A stretch of DNA of 64,000 nucleotides, from positions 773,273-837,272 of the forward strand of contig FJUW01000003.1 of assembly GCA_900074885.1 (NCBI GenBank), in the 5' to 3' direction. The notes under the pieces are model-generated. The model was not told the DNA's origin. It did not search any database and was given only the letters and a program-made list of their open reading frames with translations. The position numbers were made by a program, and so were the translations under genes. Positions 13,625 to 26,359 of the stretch are shown piece by piece. The first letter of the stretch is position 1, and each line of letters begins with the position of its first letter. This DNA is from Rhynchosporium graminicola (lineage: Eukaryota; Ascomycota; Leotiomycetes; Helotiales; Ploettnerulaceae).

Positions 13625-13906
13625 TCTATATTATATTGAGCTATTTGTGGATCCCCAGTTTAAAAAACTATCACGTGAAATGCTGTGATTGGCTATAGCG
13701 AGGCCTTGGTAGGTGCACGGCCGAAAAGAAGGAATACCGAAAATCTTACTTACGCCCGAATTAAAACAGCCCCGAAGCTTGCGTAGGGCAGCTGTTTATA
13801 AGGACCCCTAACTACTTTCTTTATAGACGTACTTTCTTTATAGATTGCGCGAAGCAAGGTCCCTTAGCCCCGAAGCTTGCGAAGGGCCGCTGATGAGTAG
13901 ACCTTA
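13625..13906 (+). mobile_element. Helitron, non-autonomous short copy (copy 1 of a head-to-tail array)
   Basis: A 282-bp element starting TCTATATTATATTGAGC right after a host A, and ending GAGTAGACCTTA directly against the next copy. Near its 3' end it has a GC-rich hairpin region (CCCCGAAGCTTGCGAAGGG) about 20 nt before the terminus, as Helitrons have. It carries no coding capacity. Inside are a CACGTG motif about 50 bp in and two copies of a 17-bp unit containing TACTTTCTTTATAG. The same element recurs at 48,363-48,662, and its termini match those of the autonomous copy. It shows little RIP. Confidence 0.8.
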
Positions 13907-14579
13907 TCTATATTATATTGAGCTATTTGTGGATTACTAGTTAAAAAAACGGGTCACGTGAAATGCTATGATTAGCTATAGCGAGGCCTTAGCGGGCGTA
14001 CGGCCGAAAAGAAGGAATATTAAATATTTTCAGGCTACTTGACGTTTATATATTTCGTCTACGAGCTCTTACTATCCGTCTACTAATAGAGTCTTCTCCT
14101 CCTGAATAGTGTTCGAACTATAAATAGAATTAGCTTATTAGTGACTTTCGAACGAATCGTATAGGTATATAATATAAGACGTGTTTTAGGTATAATATAT
14201 ATCTGTTCTTCTAGCTTCCGGTCCGAAACTAATAATAAGTAAGTAGATTAAGCGCTTTCCCGGTAGCTACTTTAAGAAGTCGATCTTAATACTCCTCAGC
14301 GGACTTATAGCGCGTCTATTATAAGCTTTCTAGCTACTTCTCGACCTGCGAAGCGCTACTAATAAACGCGTATATAAATCTAGGCTAATATAGCTACTTA
14401 ACTTAATCGACTATCTCCTTTATCTTCTTTGCCTTCGGAAGAGCTTCCTTTATAGCTTATACTAGCTCTAGTAGTACTTGCCCCTATAGTACTTACTTTA
14501 GGATAAGCTATTCCGTATGGATTTCGGTCTCTTTTCGCTATTATAGGTCCGTAAGATATTAGTTAGATAGATTATTAGT

Positions 14580-17500
14580 ATACTAAGTACGCTGCACTTC
14601 ACTAGATCGATAAAGTAAGGGCTAGAGGTAAATACGAGTTTTATTATAAAAAGGGAGCTATTTACCTAGAGCTATTACAAGAAATGCCGGATATCTTACG
14701 AAAGTTATTAGATAGCACGGATCCGCGAAGTGAACTATTTCAGTAGAAGATATACTAATATAACGCTACTCTTTCTTTTAAATCTATAAATACTACTAAA
14801 GAAGATCGTATTAATCTTAACTATAGATTAACTACCTTTATAGCCCACGGGGAGCTATATTACTTATAAGGGCTCTTAATTCCTAGTCCGCGAATAATAC
14901 TTATCTTTACTTAATTATTTTTCTATAACTCTAATTATATAACTAACGTTCGACTTATATATTACGATTCTCTTAATACTATAATTCTATACGATTTATA
15001 TAAGATAGTTATTACTAATAATCTATTTATAGCTATATATCAGACTACTTAAGAGCGATTATAAGTCTAAGATAATAATTTCCGGATTGTTCTTAGCTCG
15101 TAAATACGACTAGTAATATAGACTAGAGCTAATAAAAGATACGAGAATCTTCTAGTTATAAATAAGGTTATAGGAATTATCCCGGATAAGTTTAATAAGG
15201 CTACCTTTCGCGATATTATACTTGCGGTCTAGAACCTTACTATAATAGATCGCGTTTATATCGAGTATATATTACGAATCCTATATACTTTCTATTAAGT
15301 TATCTATTACTCTTTCCTTATAGTAAGCTAAGGTAATATTAGTCTTTATAGATCTATAATCGAGATCGAATTATAAAACGCTTAGAGTAATAGCTATTTT
15401 ATAGGTTCTAGCTCTTCTAACGAGCTTATTAACCCTTAAACTTTTTCTATATAAACTGCATATTTTAATAATATATTATCGATATCTATATCGCTTATTA
15501 TACTACTCGACTAGAATAGATAAAGAGTTATTAAGAAGATATATATATAGATATATATAATAGGCTTACGGATACGCTTATCCGAGCTAATAGCGACTCC
15601 GCAGAATATAAGCGTCGGTTTATCTTTCCTTCTTCTTTTATCGGAAGCGATCGTTTTATATAATAATTATTTTAAGATTCTATAGCTATAGTACGCTTTT
15701 TCGGATAACTTATACTCTTTATTATATTTATAGCTAACTCGTGATAGCCCGAAATCGTCTGTAAGCTTTAGAAAATATAATCCTAGCTAGTTAATAAGCT
15801 TAATATTATTATACGTATCTTCTGCTTAAAGATTAAAGAGCTTCTTAATAATATTAAAAAAGGAGCTTTTAGAAAATACTATACTTATATCTATACTATT
15901 AAGTATTAAAAGCGTAGTTTATCTTATCTTTATCTTCTTCTTTAGCTTAAGAGTATAAGTAAATATCTGATACTAATTAGGGTCGACGAGATTATATCTG
16001 CAGAGATTCCGAACGAGGCTATAGACCTTATAGGTAAGTTATAGGAATTAGTTTTAAATAATATGACTTATAGGCCCTACGGGCGTGACTTTCCGAATGC
16101 TCCTTATATAGCTTATAAGCACGCTAGCGACTTATTATAGTATTAGAAACGCTTTCCGAAGGCGTTTAAACTTACTATAGTTATTATAGAAGATAGTTAC
16201 TCTGAATATTATTATTAGGAAGATAGCCGAATATTTATAATTCGTAAAGATAGCTAAGAAGTTACTTTAGATAACTAATAAGTAGTTCTATATAATCTAT
16301 ATCTTCTTAATCGCTACTAATCGTATATTAATATCGAAGTTTACGGGTTAGTATAAGCTATTAAGTATATCTATAAGTACGTATATAAGAGTACGGACCG
16401 AATAACTCTTACGATCTTAAATATAAATAACGAGATCACTTATTATGTATAAGTATAATACGTAAGTCTCCCGGAAGCTTTATAGCGACTATTCGAATAT
16501 CTTACTTATAAGGAATTTCCGCTTATATAATATCTTATAGTTTATTTATAAGAAGAGTAAACTATATATTTTAAGCCTAGTTTATCTACAGAAGAGATAG
16601 CTATAAAGCGAGATATAGCCTGTTCTACTCTTATAAGGTTCTTCGAATTTAATACTATAAACCCTATTATCGGGCTATAGTTATATTCAGAGTTTCTAGC
16701 TTATTACGTCTAGGATTAGTCGACTTATAAATAGCGCTTACGAAAGAGAGGAGATAATCGTATTAGCTATATATATTATTATAATCCTATTTCAGGGGAA
16801 CGTTTCTACTTATAGCTACTCTTAACGATCGTTCGCGGACCGAAATTATTTAATAAGCTATATAATTTTAAAAGGGTTACTTACGAGACATATAAAGCTA
16901 CTTATATCGCATGCGGTTTAGCTAAAAACAATTAAGAGTAGTTTTAATACTTCGATAAAGTAAAGCTATTTACTTTAGTAAGTAGTCTACGAACGCTTTT
17001 TTTAACTAGACTCTATTAATAGGAGATTACGGACTTATTAGCTATCTAAGAGCGATATAAGGAATACTTTTGCGATAATCTCGCTTATTAGCTATATTAA
17101 AAACCCGGCTTTCCTCTCTCTCTTCTAAACCTATATTACGATTACAGACTATAGCTCTTAGCCGAGGGCCTTACAGATTAGTAATAGTCACTTTCGGGCG
17201 TCGGCTTACCTGCTTACGAGTAGGATTAGGCCTATTATTATATCTCTTAATAGATAATAGATAATCGAATCGAAGATTTCACTACTTTAGCGCAAATAAT
17301 AAAAGCGAACCTTAATAGCAATTAGCTTATAGCCTTTACGAATATCGTAATTGCGATTATTACCGAACCGGAAATAGCGCACTTTTACGTCTAAGGCTAA
17401 GGTAGGTCTAGTAAAACGTATCTATATAAGACTCTCTGCTATTATTACTATAGCGAAGAAAAGTCGGTCCTTTATATCGCTTCTACTAGTATTACAGCCT

Positions 17501-18830
17501 TATTATTACTAAACAGGTATATATTATACTTATAATTTAAGATCCCGATCGATCTTACGGAATAGTCTATAAGTAGTATTACGAAGTAAAGCGCGCTCGG
17601 CAGTCTCTTACATTAAGTTAATCTAATTATCTAGAATAAGGTACTAATATAATATAAATATTATTTTAAGGTAATATATTACTTATTAGTCGATTTACAA
17701 GGCTCTATAGATAACGTTCTCTTTAGCAGTATACTCGTAATACTTAGTAGAGACTTTACGCAGATACTTCTAGTTATACCGCAGGGTTCGTAAGCTAATA
17801 TCGTAACTACTTATATTTAAAAGTTATTTATCTAGCTCTAATTATATCGTATTACCTTACGGATTAATATACGAGTCCGGGAAGAGGTTCATAGTCCGGA
17901 ATTCGTAGATTAGATTAGTAATCTACCTTATAATCCGCGTAAAGAGCTTTTAGTTATAGTTCCGGATTATATTTATTAACTTATTAGCGTTTCTAGTTTT
18001 ATCGACTCTATCTATTCGCTAGCTCTTCTTAGAGGGGCTACTATAGATCTGATTACTTTTACGAGTTACTATCTTTTATTAACCTTAAATATAACTATTA
18101 TAGAGCTAAATAGAATAATTCTTAGTCGCTTTCCGAGCTAGTTATAGATCTATTCGGCTATAGATATATACGTAACTAACGTAGATATCGCTAAGATAGA
18201 CCTTTATTAGTTTTTAGTTAAGACTCTTTAAAAAATCGATCTTCTCTTACTACTACTATTATACTTATACCTTAAGCTCGGTTCGCTTATTCTTCTTTTA
18301 TATAATCTTATGCTATTAGAAGGCTTTTATAATAGAATACGATTAGTAGTTATAAGCTTAAGAAAGTACTATATCGAGGCTCGGATCTTAAGTAGAGACT
18401 TTAACAGATAGTTATAAGTACTCTTACGGATTAAATTAATAGAAATAGATAATAAGCTTAGAACTACCCTTTAATAAAAGTAATTTCTAGTCTATTTATA
18501 TTTCGCTATAATTATTAATAAGTCTTAAGGATAGTTGTTTTATATAGTAAGGCTAGATTTATAGATACTTATATTTACTTATAGTTAGTTATATATCAGT
18601 CTTTTATAAACGTCTAAAGTTGAAAAGTTAAGTATATTATTACTTATAGAAAATTAATATTAGACCGCGAATGTTATATTTCTAGAGGTATTACTTGATC
18701 TTTATTAACGTTAGTTCAGTTAAGAATAATTTTTAAGTCTATAGATATACTATATAAGTCTCTTAATTACGAAAAGTTTAATAAAATCTAAAAGAAGTTA
18801 AAGATAAAGTAAAACGCGGTTTCTATTTAA
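14580..18830 (+). pseudogene. Helitron Rep/helicase polyprotein, RIP-degraded
   Basis: Fragments in one reading direction match the Helitron helicase-like protein in order. IAHGELYY (14,840) lies in the N-terminal Helitron domain. At 15,919-15,939 the Rep two-histidine region reads LSYLYLL, with Tyr codons where the HUH histidines stand in active elements. AEIPNEAIDL and YGRDFPNAPY follow near 16,010-16,110, then KRFPKAF. A Pif1-type helicase part has a Walker A remnant ending SSKTYLYKTL (about 17,390-17,430), then FKIPIDL and ITKQSALGSLL. Dozens of in-frame TAG/TAA codons interrupt it. In life the Rep part nicks and joins DNA ends and the helicase drives rolling-circle transposition. This copy cannot make the protein. 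Confidence 0.88.
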
Positions 18831-18939
18831 TATTAACTCTTATAAGAGACTTATAATAGGATTTTCAGCCTCGAAATTTAACTTATACTCCTATAGGGGA
18901 CCCTTAATAGGATTTATAGCTTAATTAAGCCCTTACTCT

Positions 18940-19207
18940 TGTAACGACACAAGACTCGAGGCGGTATATAAGCAAGAATAAACAAGTAGGGAGGCTAAGA
19001 GCGGTCTTATATAGTCTACTACGAAGGAAATAAAAAGATAAGGAAGGAAGAAGAAGAGAGATAGAGTATAAAGCACCTTATATATATATACTAGTACTAG
19101 TCTGATATTATACCGAGTTAGGTACTAGTTCTGCCGGGATACCTGTGAACTTAGGCCCTAGTATCTATCCTTCTCCTTATATAATATTCCGGTGAGCTAT
19201 CGTTATA
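18940..19207 (-). repeat. 3' LTR of Gypsy A1
   Basis: Plus strand runs from TGTAACGACACAAGACTC to GGTGAGCTATCGTTATA; the same 267-268 bp unit occurs four times in the island. On the minus strand it starts TATAACGATAGCTC and holds a TATA box (TATATATATAAGG). Next to it inside the element is a run of nine G on the minus strand, the polypurine tract that marks this as the 3' LTR. Confidence 0.92.
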
Positions 19208-19689
19208 TTACCCCCCCCCTAAGAAGAGCTTAACCCTAAGCTCGGAAGGTTATACTTTATACTAGAAATTAGTCTTTATTATAACTATTTTCGTCGATAT
19301 TCGCGTAATAAGCGCTAGCTGCTCTTTAGTAGTAGTAAATTCTTTATCAAGTTCTGACTAGTTATATCGCTATAATAGTACTATATTAGTTATATCTTCT
19401 AAATCGGGCGGTAAGCTATATTTAATTTATCTATTTATAGCAGGAGTCGAGTTTAAGTAGGGCGTAAGGTATATAAAGGAAAGGGTTTATTAATATTAGA
19501 GCTTTTCTTTTTCAATCGCGATAACTACTTTAACTCGTAAGTTTACTCTCCTTAGACTACGATATAGTTCCTAGAGTAAGTATTATTACTAACTACTATA
19601 GTAGTCTATTATAATCTTATATATCAATCGACCTAATTAACTCTTCTCTTATTATAAGTAAGTTCCTTACCTTAGTATTAGGGATAGTC

Positions 19690-20664
19690 TTTAGGTAAGG
19701 TGCAGAGGTTCCACGGATCTATAACGCTAACTCTTATAGTGCTCTTACTAGTTCCCGCCGGGGCTCTTTCAGCGGCGTATTATATATATTACCTGCGATA
19801 TATTCGCGCTTTCCTTAAGATAAAGTATAATAATACTCTTATTCTAGAACTTCTATATTCGTTTAATAAGCTTAACTCTAAGTTTTATAAGTATTATTCG
19901 GCGTTAAAGAGTAGTTATAAGTATATAAGTTATTTGAACCTAAATATAGTTATATATACTAACGCGTTATAGTTACCTAACTATATTAATATAGAGTATA
20001 CTATTTTATCCGGTTTACTTCTTAGTAGCGAAGCTAAGGATACGGAGCTAAATCGGGATAGTATTATAGCTACTTATAAGGCTATTAATCAGATCTATTA
20101 TCTTGCGAAATCCGCTACTCCTATTATTATATTAGAGATTACTATTACGTAATTAGCAGAGACTTAAGCTTTAAGGCGTTCTATAGAGAAAGTATTTAAG
20201 GAGTTAGAGTTTATTAAGGTAGTAAGTTATGATCTTAAACCCTTAGATACTAGTACGATACTAACGCGATATAGGATTTAGATCTTTTAATAATAGATTT
20301 AGCGAAATCTAGATTAATAGTATAAATAGTATTAAAGCAGATAAAGGAGTGAAATAGTATTATATAGGAATTTATAAAGAAATCTATATTTAAGGCTATA
20401 ATATCTAATACTAAGGGAAAGAGGAGTTTACCTTCTAGTTCAGAGATAGCGTCGGATCTAGATACTCCTAGACTTTCTCTAAAGAAGAAACCTTATAGGA
20501 TTAGCTATTATACTCGGTCTGCTACTAGGGCTATATTAGTAGATTTAAGTAAGAAGTTAAATATAATAATTCCGGTTCTAGATATTTTAGAGTTACTAGA
20601 AGCTCCGGAGAACTTAGAGGAGAAAGCTAGTAAAGTAGAAGTAGTAGAAGAAGTAGAGTTTTAG
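19690..20664 (+). pseudogene. Antisense accessory ORF of Gypsy A1, unknown function
   Basis: Lies between the pol 3' end and the 3' LTR but reads on the strand opposite to gag-pol. The first ~270 bp are open (RFHGSITLT..., then YIRAFLKIKYNNT). Similarity to the matching frame in A2 then continues across a few TAG/TAA codons to about 20,270. The last part (TKGKRSLPSSSEIASDLDTP to EEVEF, stop at 20,662) is in another frame in both copies, so the gene may contain an intron or a frameshift. The N-terminal part is rich in Tyr, Leu and Lys and the C-terminal part is acidic. I recognise no domain. Conservation of frame and product in two copies is the reason to call it a gene remnant. Confidence 0.55.
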
Positions 20665-21429
20665 ATATAGCGTTATTATAGAGTATAATCAGAGGATTAT
20701 CTTTAGTAATAAATCCTTAATACTAATAACTATAATAGTTTATTATCCTCTAAGTAACTATAGTTATTTATTCCGTCTTCCTAAGCTTTAATCTACTAAT
20801 CTAGTTTATATAAAGGTCTAGATTTACTTAAGTTAGTAGTATAGAAGTCTCTGAGCTTATATAGAGCACTTATTAAGTCGGAAGTATTATACTAAGTTAA
20901 GTCCGGGTCGTAGCTTAGCTAGCTAACTTAATACTTCAGATTACCTCTTAGGAGCTATATAGTAAGTATATCTTATAATTCCTACTCCTCTTAAGTAGCG
21001 ATAACCTCCGGGAGTAGGTTTAGTAGCTCCTAGCTTAGTAAGAGGTCGTCCGGGTCCTTAAAGAGTAATTCGGGAGCGAATATATTATATATAGAAGATC
21101 TAGGGGGTAATTCTAGCTTATAGGAGTATCCGATCTTAGCTAGGACCTAGTATAGTCCTGCCTAGAGGCTAGATAGCTTCTTACTTAGCTAGTGATTCTT
21201 AAGGTTCCTTATAAAGAGAAATACCTTATCTCTAACTTCTTAGTCGATATTACGCTGTTTCGGGTTAGTTATAGCGCTTATCCTCCGCTAAGTAGCTAGT
21301 ATATTAGCTTTTATAACCTCGATAGCAGATTTAGTATATTCAGCTAGGGATTTAGTATTAGTATAATTAAGCTTCTCTTATAGTATTAATATAGTAAGTT
21401 ACTTCTAATCCTAGCTATTCCGTAGCAGT

Positions 21430-21611
21430 TGTAATAATCACTTAGTACGCTGAGGTAAATAGGCATAATAGAATAGTAGAATAGTCGCTGGAGGTTCGCT
21501 AGTAATGATCTAGTTAATATAGAAACTAATTGCTAAGGAGAGAAGGTTCTTCCTTCCTCTCTAATTCTGAAATATAGGAGTAGGAGGCACTAGGCGCATA
21601 GACTTATTATA
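21430..21611 (-). repeat. 3' LTR of Gypsy B
   Basis: 182 bp, plus strand from TGTAATAATCACTTAGTACG to GCGCATAGACTTATTATA. It matches 35,872-36,053 with mostly C/T and G/A differences. On the minus strand it is preceded by the purine stretch AAGAGGGGAGAT, the probable polypurine tract. Confidence 0.9.
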
Positions 21612-21919
21612 ATATCTCCCCTCTTAAATACTTCTATCCTAGAAGTAAAGGCGTTAAAATGCCCTAGCTGTCGATACTTCAGCGAGGCGCTAGCGAGGTA
21701 TTCCTTTCAGGATTCACTTTTATTCTGATTCTTCTTTATTATTAGTAAGGCTAGAATACGGGGTATAGTGCTAGGTAACTCCTCTATATAACTCTTAACC
21801 TTCTCTCTTCTCTCCCTTCTTAAATAACTAACGATAATAATAGTAACTATACGTAAGTTATAAATATAAGGTATCAGATAGTACTAACTTAACCTTTTAG
21901 CTCCTAAGAAGAACCTTTA

Positions 21920-22850
21920 TAAGCGCGCCGCTAGTAGTTCGCTTAAAGATACCTTTCCTTCTAGTAATACTTTTACCTCTATTAATAAGGGAAAAACCGT
22001 AGTCGCTAGCGGGTTATCGACTAAGCGCTAGCGAGCCGAAGATAATAACGAGGATACTGAAAGCGAGCTAAGCTAAGATAGTAGCCCTTCTACCTGTTAC
22101 AATAAGACCTTTTATACTAGTCGAAAGAATACGCAGATAAAGTCGAAGGCTTATACTAAAGTAAACGAGAAGATACCGCGTCCGGAGACTTACCTGCGAT
22201 ACGCCGGCGAGTATACTTTATTCCCTGAGTTAAAGTGTACTTTAGCTCCTAACTCTTTTACTAGTAAGTATATAGACTATATTAAGAAGGGTAAATCTTA
22301 CGAGGATATAAGTATAAATTTCCTCTCTCTAGCGAATACTTAGCTAATAGCTAGCGAGGTTCTAGCTATTCTAATAAGTATTCTTAGCTAACTATAAGAT
22401 ATAGCTTTAAAAGTAGTAATAGGCGAGAGTTCCGAAGAAGTATTAAAGATTACTTAAGTACGCTTTAATATAGAGAAGAAGCGAGCTAATTATACTTCTA
22501 AAGTTAGTAATACTATAGCTATTAAATCTCCTTAGAAGCTAGTTATTAATTCTAATACTGAGCTATCCTCTAGTATTACGTCGGCGATCGCTAAGGTATC
22601 TAGGTATACGCTACGCTCTATAGCTAAAGTTACTACTACTATCGATATTATAAATACTACTCTTCTAGAGGAAATTCGTAGTCTCCGTATAGTATAAATT
22701 AATCTCTCTAGCGAGTTCCCTACTAATCTTCAGCGAAGGACTTCTATACTATTCATACTAGATTCTTTCTATAGGTAGCTTTACTAGATACGTAGCTAGA
22801 GGTTAATAGAGAGGAAGTCCCGGATAGGGATATAGATACTATTAATCAGG
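21920..22850 (+). pseudogene. Antisense accessory ORF of Gypsy B, unknown function
   Basis: About 300 codons in a single plus-strand frame, opposite to gag-pol and next to the 3' LTR, interrupted only by scattered TAG/TAA codons. It reads like real protein: a Ser/Thr-rich start (KRAASSSLKDTFPSSNTF), a segment PETYLRYAGEYTLFPELKC, then YIDYIKKGKSYEDISINFLS and a Lys/Glu-rich later part. No known domain is recognised. It resembles neither gag nor integrase tails. Its position is the same as that of the unrelated-looking antisense ORF in family A. Confidence 0.55.
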
Positions 22851-25610
22851 AGGTTACTAAGTAAACTTTCTTTAGTAATATCTCGGAGTTTATCTAGTAA
22901 GAGCTAGTTTACTAGCGATCCGTATAGATAATAAAACCTCTTTTTCCCCTTAGATCTCTATTAGATTTATAATCTCTAATATGCCTTTAAAACTATAAAA
23001 CCCTATAGGAAAAAACAGAAAGGTATATATCCTTTTACGAGTATTATTTTACTTTTACTAGCGTTTCGCTAGTCTTTCTATAGCGTTTTGATTTTTTAAA
23101 GCTTTAATTTCTTTCTAGAGTCCTTAGAGGTTTTCTTTTAGCTCCTAAGAATTATAAGCAGAAGTAAACTCCTTCTATCTTACTAGGAATTATTCTCTCT
23201 CCCTAATTACTCGCTAGTCTAATAAGGAATCGACCTCCTATGATTCTTCGCTATCGATAAGGTCAGGTTAGATAACCTCTGACGACTTACCGGGCCTTTA
23301 CTAATATAGTTCTAATAGTAAGATATAGAAGACGTTATATAGCTAACTATACTTAGTAAGTAAATCTAATTAATATACTTGCTTTCTAATTCTTTCGCTA
23401 ATCTTGAATAGCTCTAGAAATTAGTAGTCTAGCTTCTTACTCGATCGAATAGTTTTAATATTCTTTACTAAGAGTAAGACTTATTAATCTACTTTGAATT
23501 TAACTAGTCGATAGTTCTTATTATATTACTTCGCTTAGGTTTCTTTAGTTCTTCGCTAGCTATTCTCTAGCTCTTAGCGTTTCTTAACTACTTCTTCTGC
23601 TCTTTCTTTAGTAGTAAGTATCTCCTTTCTTATAGGATCGTCCTCGATACCCTAGCGATTATCTAGCGTAACTCTATACTTAGTCTCATTTAGACTTATT
23701 CTAATAGCCTTATAATATATATTTATATATGCGAATTTCGCTATAGGTAATAAATCTACTTAATCGTCTTGAAAATAGCATACGAAATACTATAGCTATA
23801 CTTCTATAGCTTAGTTTTATTATTCTGTTTACTTATTAGTTTATAAGTGAAACGCTATCGAAAGACCTCTTGTTATTCGGAGGTAAAAGTATACTTCTTA
23901 CTAGAACTTGGAAATAAAAACAGAACCTCTATTAGTAATAATAACCGCAGGTAATCTATAGTCCTTAAACTAATAGTCGATAAATAGCCGAGCTAAGCTT
24001 AGCGTATTAATTATCTTTAAGTAAGGAATATACTCTATATCTTTAGTATATCTATTGATAATTACTAGTAAACTATCGGAGATTCTTCTTATAGAGCTCC
24101 CTTTATAAGGTAGTAGATCTATAATAAAGTCTATAGTTATAGACTTAAACGACTTACTTAACTAGCTAAGCGCTTATATCTCGCCGGCTATCTTTATTCT
24201 TCTTATCTTTATCTTTTAATAAATATCGTAACTTTTAATATATTCTTTAATATCTAGCTTTATCTTCTACTAATAGTACTTTCGCTAGATAAGCTTTAGC
24301 GTCTTATCTTAACTAAAATAGCTTATAGTTAGATTATTATAGTATATCTTTATAATTTCAGTATAGATAGCTTTATCTAGCGGAACGTAAGCCTTTCGCT
24401 AGTATCTAAGTAGTCTTTCGCTATTAATACTCTAATCTATATCTCCGGTTTTCTGTAATCTAGCTAACTTCTTAATAGTAAAAGCGTCTCTTTTCTATAG
24501 CTTTATAAGCGTTAAGAGAAGTGAGTTCGATTCAGGGTTTATTATTTCGGTTCTTATAATTCTCGCTATAAAAAACCGTAGTATAGTATATCTATAGTTA
24601 TACTAGCTAGCGCCCGGCTTCTCGCTAGCGCCTCTTAAGAGGGTATCTAGACCTCTAAATAAGTTCTATAAACTATTAAGCTTTATAAGCATATATTACT
24701 AGTTAGGCGTAGAGGTCGTATCTATAGCCTCGATCGATACTCCTTTTGAAGAAGTATCGTTAGTAAGTTATAGAATCTAAGTTAACTAGTACGATATACT
24801 ATTATTCGGATACCGGTTACTCTCTGTCGTATCGCTAGCTTTACTAGGTATATAGATTAACTTATCTTTAATTGCACTTTATAGCTTATTTTATAAAGTA
24901 GGGAGTATAATATTTTCCTTATCTTTCGCTGGCTTATAGTTAGGCCTTCTCGATAGTTTATCAGTAGGATTATTTTTCCCTTATCTATAACTTAATATAA
25001 AGTTATACTTAGATAGCTCTAGAGCTTATCTAGCTTATTACTAGCTTAAAACTATCGTAGTTATAAAGTGACAGAGGTTACTATAGTTTATTAATACCTT
25101 AACTAGAGCTATACTACTTTTAAAGTAATACCTCTAGTATATAAAACACTTAATAATTATAAGGAGTTCTTAGTTATATACTTTATAATTTAACTTAGTA
25201 GGTTCTAGCTTTTTACTAAAGAACGCGATAAGATACTAGAAAGCCTTTTCCACTTCTTTCGCTAGCTAATATATAAGCTAGGAGAGAATTCCCGCGATAA
25301 TAAACCTAGAAGCGTTAGTCTCTAGCTTTCTCGGCTTCAGTAGATCGAAATGTATAAGAAAAGTTACTATAGTAAATATATCTTTTAATACGTTAAAAGC
25401 CTCTCTTTCTATAGCACTCTATCTAAAAGCAGGAGTAAGTTACTCTTTCTTCTTACTACTTATTAAACTTATTAGAAGTTAGGTAATCGCTAAGAATCTT
25501 ATAATAAATCGCTAGTAGAAGTTTATAAAACTAATAAAGACTTATATATCTCTAATACTTTCAAGCTCTAGCTATTCCCTAATAGTATCTATTCGGCTTA
25601 TATCTATTAA

Positions 25611-25877
25611 TGTAACGACACAAGACTCAAGGCGGTATACAAGCAAGAATAAACAAGTAGGGAGGCCAAGAGCGATCTTATATAGTCTACTATAAAGGAA
25701 ACAAAAAGATAAGGAAAGAAGAAGAAGAGAGATAGAGTGCAAAGCACCTTATATATATATACCGGTACTAGTCCGATACTATACCGGGTCGGACACTAGT
25801 TCTGCCGGGATACCTATGAACTCGGCCCTATTATCTATCCTTCTTCTCATATAATATTCAGGTAAGCTATCGTTATA
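25611..25877 (-). repeat. 3' LTR of Gypsy A2
   Basis: 267 bp from TGTAACGACACAAGACTC to GTAAGCTATCGTTATA on the plus strand, followed by TTA and a run of nine C (minus-strand G tract, polypurine tract). Pairs with 33,118-33,384. Confidence 0.92.
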
Positions 25878-26359
25878 TTACCCCCCCCCTAAGAAGAGCT
25901 TAACCCTAAGCTCGGAAAGTTATAGTTTATACTAGAATTAGTCTTTATTATAACTATTTTCGTCGATATTCGTATAACAAGCGCTAGCCGCTTTTTAGTA
26001 GTAGTAAATTCTTTATCAGGTTCTAACTAGTTATATCGCTATAATAGTACTATATTAGTTATAGCTTCTAAATCGGGCAGTAAGCAGTATTTACTTTATC
26101 TGTTTACAGTAAGAGTCGAGTTAAGTAGGGTATAGAGTATATAAAGGAAGAGGTTTATTAATATTAGAGCTTTTCCTTTTTAACTATAATAACTACTTTA
26201 ACTTATAAGTTTACTCTCCCTAGACTACGATACGGCTCCTATAGTAGGTATCGTTACTAACTACTATAGCAGTCTACTGCAATCTTATATATTAATCGAC
26301 CTAATTAACTCTTCTCTTAATATAAGTAAGTTTCCTATCTTAGTTTTAGGGATAGTCCT

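Noticed and set aside
19700..19972. Independent membrane protein gene
   Set aside because: It is the open left part of the antisense ORF of Gypsy A1 and continues, with RIP stops, to 20,664.
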